A DNA stretch of 64,000 nucleotides from Rhodobacteraceae bacterium Alg238-R152. GTDB taxonomy: Bacteria; Pseudomonadota; Alphaproteobacteria; Rhodobacterales; Rhodobacteraceae. The notes below the pieces were generated by a model, which had not been told where the DNA came from, searched no databases, and was given only the letters and a program-made list of their open reading frames with translations. Below, in pieces: positions 55,253 to 63,451 of the stretch. Both the position numbers and the translations under genes were made by a program. The DNA is taken from contig UNRJ01000001.1 in the NCBI GenBank assembly GCA_900537125.1, positions 789,570 to 853,569 of the forward strand. The letters are read 5' to 3'. The stretch's first letter is position 1, and the number at the start of each line of letters is the position of its first letter.

Positions 55253-56770
55253 ATGAATCTTAGGCTTGTTCTTGGCGATCAACTGAGTAACTCGCTGGCG
55301 TCTTTGTCAGACGTCGGTACAGATGATCTGATCTTGATGTGTGAGGTCAAGGAAGAAGCGACCTATGTCAAGCACCACAAAAAGAAGATCGTGTTTGTGT
55401 TCAGTGCAATGCGCCACTTTGCACAGGGGCTGCGGGATCAAGGTCTGAACGTTCACTATGTGGCCTATGACGACCCGCGCAATGCGGGATCATTGCGGGC
55501 ACAGGTTGAGGCGCTGATCCAAGACCATGACATCTCGGAGATCGTCCTGACCAAGCCGGGTGAGTTCCGGCTGCTGGCTGAGTTCGAGACATGGTCCGAC
55601 CATCTCAAGGTCCCTGTTGATTTACGGGAAGATGACAGGTTTCTCGCGACGCAGGCCGAATTCGCCGCCTGGGCCGAGGGCAGAAAGCAACTGCGGATGG
55701 AGTACTTCTACCGCGAGATGCGGCGCAAGTACCGGGTGCTGATGGACGGGCAGGACCCCATTGGTGGGCAGTGGAATTTTGACGCGGACAACCGGAGGCC
55801 GCCGCCCAAATATTTGAGTGTGCCTGAGCCGTTCAAAGCCCTTGATGAAGCCGTAGTTGAGACGGTCAGCGACGTTGTGGCGCGAGAGTTCCCGGATCAT
55901 TTCGGCGACATTCATCCGTTCCATTTCGCCGTGACCCGCGAAGGCGCGTTGCAAGCGCTGAAGATGTTTATCAACGAACGCCTCGCGCTATTTGGCGACT
56001 ATCAAGACGCGATGGTTCAAGGCGAGCCATGGATGTATCATAGCCATATCGGACTTTACTTGAACTGCGGATTGCTGACCCCTTTGGAGTGCATCACCCG
56101 AACCGAGGCCGCTTATCATGCGGGCCTCGTCCCTTTGAATGCCGTCGAAGGGTTTATCCGGCAAATCTTGGGGTGGCGCGAATATGTCCGCGGGATCTAC
56201 TGGTTGAAAATGCCTGACTACAAGTCGGAGAACGCTCTGGGCGCGTCCCGGCCCTTGCCTGATTTCTTCTGGACTGGTGAGACACAGATGAACTGTGTGC
56301 GTCAATGCGTGCTCGAGACCAAACAAAACGCCTATGCCCACCACATCCAACGCTTGATGGTCCTTGGTAATTTTGCGTTGATCGCGGGCCTTGCTCCTTA
56401 CGAGGTGAACGAGTGGTACATGTTAGTCTATGCCGACGCCTATGAATGGGTCGAGCTGCCCAATGTCAGCGGCATGGTCCTGTTCGCCGATGGCGGCGTT
56501 TTGGCGTCGAAACCCTATGCTGCCAGCGGGGCTTATATCAAAAAGATGTCCAACTATTGCGACAGTTGCAGCTATAAAGTGTCCGTTAAAAATGGCCCCA
56601 AGGCGTGCCCGTTCAATTACCTCTACTGGGATTTCATTGATCGCAACGCCGAGACTTTACACGGCAATCCACGGATGGGCTTTATGTACAAAACGCTTGC
56701 CCGGATGAGTGACGAAAAACGCGAAGCCATTGCGGATGATGCACAGCGGTTCTTCAGGGAGATCAGCTAG
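55253..56770 (+). CDS. FeS-type bacterial photolyase/cryptochrome (PhrB/CryB group)
   Basis: 505 residues. N-terminal antenna domain (NLRLVLGDQLSNSL) and C-terminal FAD domain. The four [4Fe-4S] cysteines of the FeS-BCP group are at Cys348, Cys436, Cys439 and Cys452, two residues offset from PhrB of Agrobacterium (350, 438, 441, 454), and the (6-4) photolyase histidines are at 363-364 (AYAHHIQRL). It repairs (6-4) photoproducts in blue light in characterised relatives. Confidence 0.93.
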   Translation: MNLRLVLGDQLSNSLASLSDVGTDDLILMCEVKEEATYVKHHKKKIVFVFSAMRHFAQGLRDQGLNVHYVAYDDPRNAGSLRAQVEALIQDHDISEIVLTKPGEFRLLAEFETWSDHLKVPVDLREDDRFLATQAEFAAWAEGRKQLRMEYFYREMRRKYRVLMDGQDPIGGQWNFDADNRRPPPKYLSVPEPFKALDEAVVETVSDVVAREFPDHFGDIHPFHFAVTREGALQALKMFINERLALFGDYQDAMVQGEPWMYHSHIGLYLNCGLLTPLECITRTEAAYHAGLVPLNAVEGFIRQILGWREYVRGIYWLKMPDYKSENALGASRPLPDFFWTGETQMNCVRQCVLETKQNAYAHHIQRLMVLGNFALIAGLAPYEVNEWYMLVYADAYEWVELPNVSGMVLFADGGVLASKPYAASGAYIKKMSNYCDSCSYKVSVKNGPKACPFNYLYWDFIDRNAETLHGNPRMGFMYKTLARMSDEKREAIADDAQRFFREIS

Positions 56771-56772
56771 AA

Positions 56773-56979
56773 ATGAAGACATTCACCGAGGTTCAAATCA
56801 GTGACATCGTTCAAATGGCGCTCAGCGATCACGTGAGCTTTGCGAGTATTCGCATGGAATACAAGATTGGCGAGAAAGACGTCCAAGCCCTAATGCGTCG
56901 CGAGTTAAAAACCGGCAGTTACAGGACTTGGCGCAAGCGCGTGCGTGCGTTCTCGGATCGTCGTGAGAGCTATAAGTAG
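56773..56979 (+). CDS. TIGR03643 family small protein
   Basis: 68 residues, three bases after the photolyase stop. VQISDIVQMALSDHVSF and REYGI-like YKIGEKDVQALMRREL match the TIGR03643 family, often found beside photolyase genes, with a C-terminal basic segment (TWRKRVRAF) that could bind nucleic acid. Function unknown. Confidence 0.82.
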   Translation: MKTFTEVQISDIVQMALSDHVSFASIRMEYKIGEKDVQALMRRELKTGSYRTWRKRVRAFSDRRESYK

Positions 56980-56980
56980 C

Positions 56981-56994
56981 GCGGTCTAAACCGC
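56981..56994. terminator. Small hairpin between convergent photolyase genes
   Basis: GCGGT-CTAA-ACCGC is a perfect five-base-pair hairpin that contains the stop codon of the leftward gene and follows the rightward stop by one base. Too short for a confident terminator. Confidence 0.3.
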
Positions 56995-58176
56995 AAAGCC
57001 CAACTCGCGAAGAATATGCGGTATTTTCTTTTTGAGCCCGAAGAACCCCTTGGTGGCATAGGGCCACGCCAGCGTATCGTAGTCACGTCGGACTTGGTGC
57101 AAGGTAATGTCGGCACCGCGCAAGTTTAGCGCCGCCAGTTGATCGGCAACCGAGCCCACAGGCGCGTAACCTGTCACCACCGTCCTTGTCCCAGCGTCTG
57201 ACACGGCGTCGACGATCTGATCGCTCCAGGCGGAGCCCATGTCGATCAACCCACCGCAGGATGCCTCAATCGCTCCCACAGCAAAGGACTGCACCAGTGG
57301 ACTAACGCCGAGCGACTGCTTGGCCAGCACACCCAAGTGCGCCTTGGGAGGATGCGGTAGCACCGTCTCGATTTGGCAGTCCTCTTCAGTCACCAACAGT
57401 AAGACATCGCCCTCGGGCACCGGACCAATCGCAGGCAATGGCACGCGGGAATGCTCAAACGGCTCCGTCAAAGGCTCAGCCACCGTGGCAAGCTGCCCTA
57501 CGGGATGGAACCGGCCACCGGTGTATTTCGCGATATTGTCCGGGCGGGCCAAGTAGGTCTTGCCCTTGGTGTGTAGCCCGCCAACCCAACGCCAGCTTAG
57601 AGTGTTCGATGCGGGATCACCGTCGATCAGGTGTCGCAGGAAGAAGTCAGCGCCCAACTGCCAAGGCAAGCGCAGAGTGAAAATCCAGATAGAGGCGAAC
57701 CACATCCGTGCGTGGTTGTGCAAATAACCCGTCTGGATCAATTCCTGCGCCCAATGATCGAAACACGCGATGCCAGTGCACCCGGCAATTGCATCTTGGT
57801 AATCAGAGGACCGGGTGCCGGCATTCAATGCCCGCGCCAGCCCGTCCTGATAGGTCGTCCAAACGCTGGGGCGTTGCTCCAGCCAACCCTTGAAATAGGT
57901 CCGCCAAAACACCTCTTGGATGAATTTCTCGGCGGCGAATATCGATTTATGCGAAAGCGTCGCGTGCAGCACGTCTTCCTCAGTGATCAGCCGATGCCGT
58001 ATCCAGGGCGACAGAACCGAGACATTACCGCGCTGCTCGGTCCCAAAATCATAGTTGCGCTGGCGGGAGTAGTGCTGCCCCGTCCGCGAGACGAACTTCT
58101 CGAGGCGCGCTAAGCCCGCCTGCCGTGTCGGCGTGAATTCGACCGCCGCAGACGGAAGCTCGAGTTCTTGGAACAT
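56986..58176 (-). CDS. Photolyase-like protein with N-terminal FAD domain and C-terminal alpha/beta domain
   Basis: 396 residues from the ATG at 58176; a longer frame to 58218 would overlap the DUF2256 gene. Residues about 20-245 match the photolyase FAD-binding domain (NVSVLSPWIRHRLITEEDVL; FWRTYFKGWLEQRP; LRHLIDGDPASNTLSWRWVG). The usual N-terminal antenna domain is missing; instead residues about 265-396 look like an alpha/beta domain (DVLLLVTEEDCQ; TRTVVTGYAPVGSVADQL) ending YATKGFFGLKKKIPHIL. Known as FAD-binding domain proteins in Rhodobacterales; activity uncertain (repair or light sensing). Confidence 0.85.
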   Translation of the reverse strand: MFQELELPSAAVEFTPTRQAGLARLEKFVSRTGQHYSRQRNYDFGTEQRGNVSVLSPWIRHRLITEEDVLHATLSHKSIFAAEKFIQEVFWRTYFKGWLEQRPSVWTTYQDGLARALNAGTRSSDYQDAIAGCTGIACFDHWAQELIQTGYLHNHARMWFASIWIFTLRLPWQLGADFFLRHLIDGDPASNTLSWRWVGGLHTKGKTYLARPDNIAKYTGGRFHPVGQLATVAEPLTEPFEHSRVPLPAIGPVPEGDVLLLVTEEDCQIETVLPHPPKAHLGVLAKQSLGVSPLVQSFAVGAIEASCGGLIDMGSAWSDQIVDAVSDAGTRTVVTGYAPVGSVADQLAALNLRGADITLHQVRRDYDTLAWPYATKGFFGLKKKIPHILRELGFAV

Positions 58177-58187
58177 GTCTTGCTTGG

Positions 58188-58325
58188 TCAAGAGGATCGC
58201 CTGCACCGTTCGGAGCAATAGCGCACTTCATCCCACACTTTGGCCCATTTCTTTCGCCACGCGAATGGACGACCGCATGTCACGCAGGTCTTGCTGGGCA
58301 AGTCTGGTTTACGTCCCATCTTCAT
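58188..58325 (-). CDS. DUF2256 small zinc-ribbon-like protein
   Basis: 45 residues: MKMGRKPDLPSKTCVTCGRP, then FAWRKKWAKVWDEVRYCSER and CRRSS. Two Cys pairs (CVTC and CSERC) would bind one zinc. The family DUF2256 is characteristically encoded next to cryptochrome/photolyase genes, and here it ends 11 bases before the photolyase-like start on the same strand, so the two should be co-transcribed. Too short for many gene finders. Confidence 0.88.
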   Translation of the reverse strand: MKMGRKPDLPSKTCVTCGRPFAWRKKWAKVWDEVRYCSERCRRSS

Positions 58326-58544
58326 GGCGCGTCTCCCAATGGTAAGCTCATCTGGTTTGGGTTGGCTGTCTGCGCTCGGCCCGCGCGCTTAAGCGCATTT
58401 CCCTTGCGGCTGCCATGCTTCGCAGCGACCGCAGAGGCCTCGGCCCGGAATTCAGCCCCCCGACGCACGGCCCAGATCCGCTCTGGATAGGCCTTACCCA
58501 ATACATCGCCTGCGTTCTCGGCTTTCCATGGTTCTTGCAAGTGC
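58326..58544 (-). other. Degenerate coding-like stretch beside the IS fragment
   Basis: A leftward frame (58322..58579) encodes 85 residues, with a coding-like middle (GKAYPERIWAVRRGAEF; SAVAAKHGSRKGNAL) and end NPNQMSLPLG. It overlaps the 3' end of the OrfA fragment in another frame and has no clear start, so it is probably the tail of an interrupted gene joined to the insertion sequence. Family not recognised. Confidence 0.3.
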
Positions 58545-58781
58545 TCATTCCTTGGGTTGTTCCGTGCCCATTCCGCCATACTTCTTCTTCCAACGGTAAT
58601 AGGTTTGTTCAGTCACGCTGATCTGTCGGATCGCTTCAATTCGGGGCATGCCTTGCCCCATCAGAACTTCAACCTGCCGTAACTTCACGACAATCTCTTC
58701 TGGCTTGGGTCTCTTGATCGCCATACTTGGTCCTCCGCTTTCCTAACGATAGGGGCGGACCACTTTAAAGGGGGAGGCTCA
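58545..58781 (-). mobile_element. IS3-family left end with OrfA fragment
   Basis: OrfA runs from the ATG at 58724 to a stop at 58545 (59 residues: MAIKRPKPEEIVVKLRQVEV … VTEQTYYRWKKKYGG), the helix-turn-helix part of IS3 OrfA, truncated before its usual leucine zipper. The left terminal repeat begins TGAGCC at 58781 and includes AGTGGTCCGCCCC. The OrfB part of this copy is missing. Confidence 0.85.
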
Positions 58782-58782
58782 C

Positions 58783-58969
58783 GGTGAGGTCTTTTACTCA
58801 CTGCGAGAAGCCCAGAGCATCATCGAAAGCTGGAGGAAACACTACAACACCAAACGACCACACGGTGCTCTGAGCTACCGCCCACCTGCGCCAGAGGCCA
58901 TCATCCCGATGGACCAAAGGCCAATCATGCATTAACTTTCAAATTGGGCCACTCAAGTGGTGCTGCTCA
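58783..58969 (+). mobile_element. IS3-family right end with OrfB C-terminal fragment
   Basis: In the opposite orientation to the OrfA fragment, 58783-58935 encodes the last 50 residues of OrfB (GEVFYSLREAQSIIESWR … NTKRPHGALSYRPPAPE … PMDQRPIMH) and ends with the right repeat (…AGTGGTGCTGCTCA, to 58969). It is the better-preserved homologue of the remnant at 32.5 kb. The junction with the other fragment falls exactly at the tip of the left repeat. Confidence 0.87.
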
Positions 58970-59016
58970 CAGGCGCCGCATAACAAACTGAAACCGAAAT
59001 AATATCTGACGAAACA

Positions 59017-59049
59017 ATGCGAATTCCCCTCTCAGCGGAAAATTCGCAT
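59017..59049 (-). terminator. Terminator of the fasciclin gene
   Basis: On the minus strand a nine-base-pair stem (ATGCGAATT / AATTCGCAT, 15-base loop) is followed by TGTTTC, 11 bases after the fasciclin stop. Confidence 0.6.
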
Positions 59050-59060
59050 GCTCATCGGGC

Positions 59061-59546
59061 TTACTTCGGCAAAATGACAGCATCGATAACATGGATAACC
59101 CCGTTCGAGGATGCGATGTCGGCGGTCGTTACATTTGAACCATTCACAGTGACGCCACCTTCAGTCATGATTTTCACGTCGCTGCCGTTAACGGTCGTGA
59201 CCATCATATCATTGCTCAGATCGCTGCTCATCACTTTACCCGGAACCACGTGGTATGTGAGAATGACAGCAAGCTGGTCTTTGTTTTCTGGTTTCAGCAA
59301 AGTTTCAACCGTGCCTTCAGGCAAAGCTGCAAAGGCTTCGTCAGTTGGTGCAAACACAGTGAATGGTCCTTCACCTTTCAACGTTTCGACAAGACCGGCA
59401 GCCTGCACAGCAGCGACCAATGTGGTAAATGAACCTGCATCAACGGCGGTGTCCACGATGTCTTTAGAATGGCCATCCGCAAAGGCGAAGGTCGCAGAAG
59501 ATAATGCTGCAACGGAAGTAAGTGCAAGAAAAGTGCGACGGAACAT
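59061..59546 (-). CDS. Exported fasciclin-domain protein
   Basis: 161 residues; GGAGAG site. Sec signal peptide (1-24, ending TFAFA) followed by one FAS1 domain: [36 protein letters not shown] and the C-terminal [20 protein letters not shown]1 proteins mediate adhesion or surface association in the periplasm or outside. Single gene with its own terminator. Confidence 0.95.
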   Translation of the reverse strand: MFRRTFLALTSVAALSSATFAFADGHSKDIVDTAVDAGSFTTLVAAVQAAGLVETLKGEGPFTVFAPTDEAFAALPEGTVETLLKPENKDQLAVILTYHVVPGKVMSSDLSNDMMVTTVNGSDVKIMTEGGVTVNGSNVTTADIASSNGVIHVIDAVILPK

Positions 59547-60380
59547 TTAGTCTCTCCAGATTTATAATCAGCAATAAGTTGCTGCATATAAATAATTACG
59601 TGCTTGCTCTAAGCTCAGATCACACTAGAATTTTTTACTTACTTAATCTGTCTTTAGATGTGCCGTACTAAGCGTGATGCCAATCGCGGCAAATGTCGGC
59701 AGTCCACCCGTTGCCGCAGTCCGTGCAACTTGCAAAAGCGGTCAAGTTGGGCTCCAAGTCGCCTTGCGGCGTTGCAACGTCACGGTCCTACACCTGGTCG
59801 GCGATCTACGAGGATGCCGGCGGCGGCTGCCAGCCCAAAGCACCCATAGACAATCGACGCGTCGGGCGGATTGCGGTCATACTCTGCACTTGCGAAAGCT
59901 TTGGTTCGAACAGGTGGAAGCAGCCATTCGAGCTCCATCAGTGAGAAACCCACATGCTGCGCGCCGCGCGAAGGTCTGTTGAGCACAGGTAGCGACATTT
60001 GCAAAATGCAGAGCAGTATTAAGTATTGCCCTTCATTGCCGTTTCAAGTGCTGCAGTTTTGCGTCTCTATTGCAAAGTTTCAATCCCGCGTCACCTGAGG
60101 GCGACCGCCCCGTTCACCAGCTGGTCAGAGAACGCATCGGCGACGACCAACGGCGCAGGCCAAATTCTCTGGTCGCTGCAGCAGGACCTTGCTTTGCTGT
60201 TCCAGGAGGAAGCGGATCGGGGCAATTGACAATTACTTTTGCGATTTTTCTTTGGGTCAATAAATCTCATGCCTTCGGGACCCACCCCGACCCGCCTTGT
60301 TTCGTTCATTTCCGTATTGGTCGCACAGCTAGAACTTGTGGCATTACACCACCGCGTTGAAACCGCGTTCGCCGATCAAT
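59547..60380. other. Gene-poor region between fasciclin and MocA-type genes
   Basis: 834 bases; no gene supported. It holds the fourth copy of the short repeat (59824-59841) and decayed-looking GC-rich sequence. A leftward 72-codon frame (60091..60309; begins MNETRRVGVGPEGM) could be a remnant but has no recognisable family. Confidence 0.4.
59824..59841 (+). repeat. Short intergenic repeat, copy 4
   Basis: CGGCTGCCAGCCCAAAGC; one mismatch from the copy at 30356-30373 and three from those at 30484 and 32899. Confidence 0.4.
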
Positions 60381-61487
60381 CTAGCTGAACTCTGACATTT
60401 CGACAGATCGCTTCTCTTGTATGGATGTCTGTGCTGCGATGCCCATCAACACGGCCATCTTTCCGTCGGATAAGCTAACCTCGGGTGTGGACCGTTCGCC
60501 ACGAACCAGTTCCAGGAAGTATTTGTGTTGGTAAAAAGTGGAGCCGTTGTGGTCACCCGCATCGAGGATGTCGGGATCCACAGGAATATCCTTTTCGACC
60601 GGACCTTTGGGTGCGCGCGGAGACAAGATGAGCTTCGGAGTAGGCGCGGCGCCAAGGTGTTTCGGCCAGAAGCGGCCCGGCCCGGGAACCAGCGCTTCAA
60701 CTTTGCCTTTTGGACCGACGGCCGCGATTTCTTCCTGGTACTCCGCACCTTCCGCAAACATGCACAGTTCCAGCATCGCGCGGGCGCCGTTTTCGAAATC
60801 GACGATGACGTAACCATTGTCGAGTATGTCCGGCACCTGCCCATCATAGCTTTCTTCCAGGTGGTTGGCGTCCTGTCCGCCCGAGGCCATCACACGCACG
60901 GGATCTGATCCGAGTGTCAGGCGCATGAGGTCAAAGAAGTGGCAGCATTTCTCCACAAATGTCCCGCCGGATTTGGCGTTAAAGCGGTTCCAATCATCAA
61001 CCTTTTCCAGGAAGGGAAACCGGTGTTCGCGGATGGTCAGCATCTTGATGCCACCTGTGACAGAGGCCGCGTTGTTCAGGAAGGCCGCAACCGGCGGCAT
61101 GTAGCGATATTCCATCGCAACCCAGACCGGGGAAGGATAGTTGGTGGCGAAATCATTGATGCGCGCCAGATCCCGTGGGTCGGTGTACAGCGGCTTTTCG
61201 ACCAGAAGGGGCAGGGGGCGGATTTGGGCAATCTGTTGCAGCTGATCGACATGACAGAAATTCGGACTGGCGATCAGCAGGCAATCCAGCGTTTCTACTG
61301 CCAACAGCTCTTCTAGACTCTCCACAAATTGCGCGTCAGGCGCAAACCGGGCGCTTTCCGTGCGCATTTGGGCGTTGGGTTCGAAGATGGCCCCAACTTC
61401 CGTTTTCGGGAGGAGTGCAATGTTGCGCAGATGCTCCTGTCCCATCATGCCGCAGCCGATGATCCCGTAGGTGGTGGGTTTCGTCAT
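60381..61487 (-). CDS. Gfo/Idh/MocA-family oxidoreductase
   Basis: 368 residues; GGAGG site. N-terminal Rossmann fold (YGIIGCGMMGQEHLRNIA), the EKPLYTD motif with the catalytic Lys at about residue 98, and a C-terminal MocA alpha/beta domain (CCHFFDLMRLTLGSDPV). Such enzymes oxidise sugars or cyclitols with NAD(P). It follows the GntR gene by eight bases on the same strand, so both form one transcript; the sugar is unknown. Confidence 0.92.
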   Translation of the reverse strand: MTKPTTYGIIGCGMMGQEHLRNIALLPKTEVGAIFEPNAQMRTESARFAPDAQFVESLEELLAVETLDCLLIASPNFCHVDQLQQIAQIRPLPLLVEKPLYTDPRDLARINDFATNYPSPVWVAMEYRYMPPVAAFLNNAASVTGGIKMLTIREHRFPFLEKVDDWNRFNAKSGGTFVEKCCHFFDLMRLTLGSDPVRVMASGGQDANHLEESYDGQVPDILDNGYVIVDFENGARAMLELCMFAEGAEYQEEIAAVGPKGKVEALVPGPGRFWPKHLGAAPTPKLILSPRAPKGPVEKDIPVDPDILDAGDHNGSTFYQHKYFLELVRGERSTPEVSLSDGKMAVLMGIAAQTSIQEKRSVEMSEFS

Positions 61488-61495
61488 AATGCCTC

Positions 61496-62206
61496 CTAAG
61501 TCAGGCGTTGGATGTAGATGGAGTGTTCCGGGTCAAACCAGGTGCGTGAAAACTCGACCGGAGCGCTGGCTTGCGACCAGCTCAGTCGTTCGATGTAGCC
61601 AGAAATTGCCCCCGGCGTTTGGCCAAAGGCCTCTGGCGCCCAGCCCGGCACGTGCCCGAAGGAGACGCGGTCTTCGGCGCGCCGAATCCAGAAACCGAGC
61701 TGCTTTTGATAATAGTGATACAGCGATTCCGACAGTTTGGCCGGGTCCACTTTGCCCGCGTCGCCGTCCAGCCAGATTTCTTCGACGGCGATCACAACCT
61801 CGTCCAGATAGCGCAACCTGCGAATCCGTGTGCCGTGATTCGACGTGCCAAAGGTTGGTAGATCGGTCGGCTTCTCCATGTCATGCACCGAGAGTATGTC
61901 TGCAGTGGGCAATCCGCCACCCTCGGGCAACTCCAATCGGAACATGGAGTAGACGCTGCGTCCGCTTTGTGTGGCACGCACGTAGTTGCCTGACCCTTGA
62001 ACGCGTTCCAGCATGCCTTGTTTCTCCAGCTCGGCAAGGGATTTGCGCAGTGTACGCACGGTGGTTCCGTATTGCTTGGCCAGTTCCCGTTCAGGCGGCA
62101 AGCGCTCTCCGTCCATCAAGCGGCCAGCCGCGATCTCTCGGATCAGGGTTTCGCTGATCTGCAAATAGAGCGGCAGGGCCGAACTGGAGAGGTCTGGATT
62201 TGACAT
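61496..62206 (-). CDS. GntR-family regulator with UTRA domain
   Basis: 236 residues. Winged helix-turn-helix (LPPERELAKQYGTTVRTLRKSL) and a UTRA effector domain (GAISGYIERLSW … FDPEHSIYIQRL). Divergent from the flavin monooxygenase gene with a palindrome between, so it most likely controls both directions in response to a sugar-type ligand. Confidence 0.92.
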   Translation of the reverse strand: MSNPDLSSSALPLYLQISETLIREIAAGRLMDGERLPPERELAKQYGTTVRTLRKSLAELEKQGMLERVQGSGNYVRATQSGRSVYSMFRLELPEGGGLPTADILSVHDMEKPTDLPTFGTSNHGTRIRRLRYLDEVVIAVEEIWLDGDAGKVDPAKLSESLYHYYQKQLGFWIRRAEDRVSFGHVPGWAPEAFGQTPGAISGYIERLSWSQASAPVEFSRTWFDPEHSIYIQRLT

Positions 62207-62232
62207 AGATCATCTCGAAAATTGATACACCA

Positions 62233-62246
62233 TTGATCTACATCAA
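62233..62246. promoter_or_regulatory. Candidate GntR operator
   Basis: TTGATCTACATCAA, a palindrome with five-base arms and a four-base centre, lies in the 90-base gap between the divergent GntR and monooxygenase genes. A further TTGAT is at 62222. The shape is also close to an FNR-type site (TTGAT-4-ATCAA), which is an alternative reading. Confidence 0.45.
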
Positions 62247-62296
62247 ATCGCAGTTTATTCAAGGGGTAAGGAAAACGAGATTTTGGGAGGAACTCG

Positions 62297-63451
62297 ATGA
62301 CCGTCGTGCCGGTGACATCTGCGGATTTGGATGCAGTAGAAGTGTCGTGGTTTGCCGCGCTGTGTTCAGACGATTACCAGTTCCTTGGCGTGCCAGATGG
62401 TGATCTGCGGTCGTCCTGGGCGCATTGCTCCAACATCGTGAAGGAAGCTGAAGCACAAGGCTTTCGCAACATTCTGTGCCCGTCTTCTTATCAGGTAGGC
62501 CAGGACACGCTGAGCTTCGTGGCGGGTTGCGCTCCGATCACCAGCAAGATCAACATGCTGGCCGCCGTGCGCTGTGGAGAGATGCAGCCGATCATGCTGG
62601 CGCGTACGCTGGCGACGTTGGACCACATGTTGGAAGGTCGGCTGACAGTGAACATCATCTCGTCCGACTTTCCTGGTGAAAAGGCCGAGAGCAGCTATCG
62701 CTATCAGCGCTCGCGAGAAGTTGTCGAGATTCTCAAACAGGCCTGGACCCAGGGTGAGATCAACCACAAAGGTGAGGTCTACAACTTCCAGAGCCTGACA
62801 GCTGATCCTGTGGTTCCGTATCAGACCGGTGGGCCATTGCTGTATTTTGGTGGCTATTCGCCGGATGCATTGGAACTCTGCGGGCAGCATTGCGATGTGT
62901 ATCTGATGTGGCCGGAGAAGATGGATGAGTTGGCCGGGCGTATGAAGGCAGTGAACGCGGAGGCGGAACGCTATGGCCGGACACTCGATTACGGCTTGCG
63001 CGTGCATGTGATTGTCCGCGACACCGAGGCTGAAGCACGTGAATATGCGGACTACATTGTGTCTAAGCTTGATGACGAGCAGGGGCGCGCCATCCGGGAG
63101 CGTGCGCTGGACGCGAAATCTCTGGGTGTGTCGCATCAGGCGAAGAACCGCGATGTGGCCGACGACGATGGCTTTATCGAACCACATCTCTGGACCGGCG
63201 TGGGCCGGGCGCGATCTGGCTGTGGCGCGGCACTGGTCGGGTCGACCGATCAGGTTTTGTCCAAGCTTGAGGCCTATAAGAAGATGGGGATGCGGGCTTT
63301 CGTTTTGTCTGGCTACCCGCATGTGGATGAGGCCAAGCATTTTGGCGCCCGCGTGATGCCCCACCTCAACACTGTATCGCTGCCACATGCCTATGGGCGC
63401 GTGCCAGCATCTACGCCGCAAACCCCCCTTGGTATTGGAGAACGTCGCTGA
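62297..63451 (+). CDS. LLM-class flavin-dependent monooxygenase (SsuD/SmoC-like)
   Basis: 384 residues; GGAGG site. Bacterial luciferase-like TIM barrel (EVSWFAALCSDDYQFLGVPD; INMLAAVRCGEMQPIMLART; GRLTVNIISSDFPGE; GPLLYFGGYSPDALEL). Length and pattern match two-component alkanesulfonate monooxygenases, which use FMNH2 and O2 to release sulfite from sulfonates. Beside a reductase gene and a sugar-type regulator, a sulfonated sugar such as sulfoquinovose is a plausible substrate, but the partner flavin reductase is not in the window. Confidence 0.85.
   Translation: MTVVPVTSADLDAVEVSWFAALCSDDYQFLGVPDGDLRSSWAHCSNIVKEAEAQGFRNILCPSSYQVGQDTLSFVAGCAPITSKINMLAAVRCGEMQPIMLARTLATLDHMLEGRLTVNIISSDFPGEKAESSYRYQRSREVVEILKQAWTQGEINHKGEVYNFQSLTADPVVPYQTGGPLLYFGGYSPDALELCGQHCDVYLMWPEKMDELAGRMKAVNAEAERYGRTLDYGLRVHVIVRDTEAEAREYADYIVSKLDDEQGRAIRERALDAKSLGVSHQAKNRDVADDDGFIEPHLWTGVGRARSGCGAALVGSTDQVLSKLEAYKKMGMRAFVLSGYPHVDEAKHFGARVMPHLNTVSLPHAYGRVPASTPQTPLGIGERR

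Noticed and set aside
60091-60309. 72-codon leftward frame in the gap after the fasciclin gene
   Set aside because: No recognisable domain or ribosome binding site; may be a decayed gene tail but cannot be supported.
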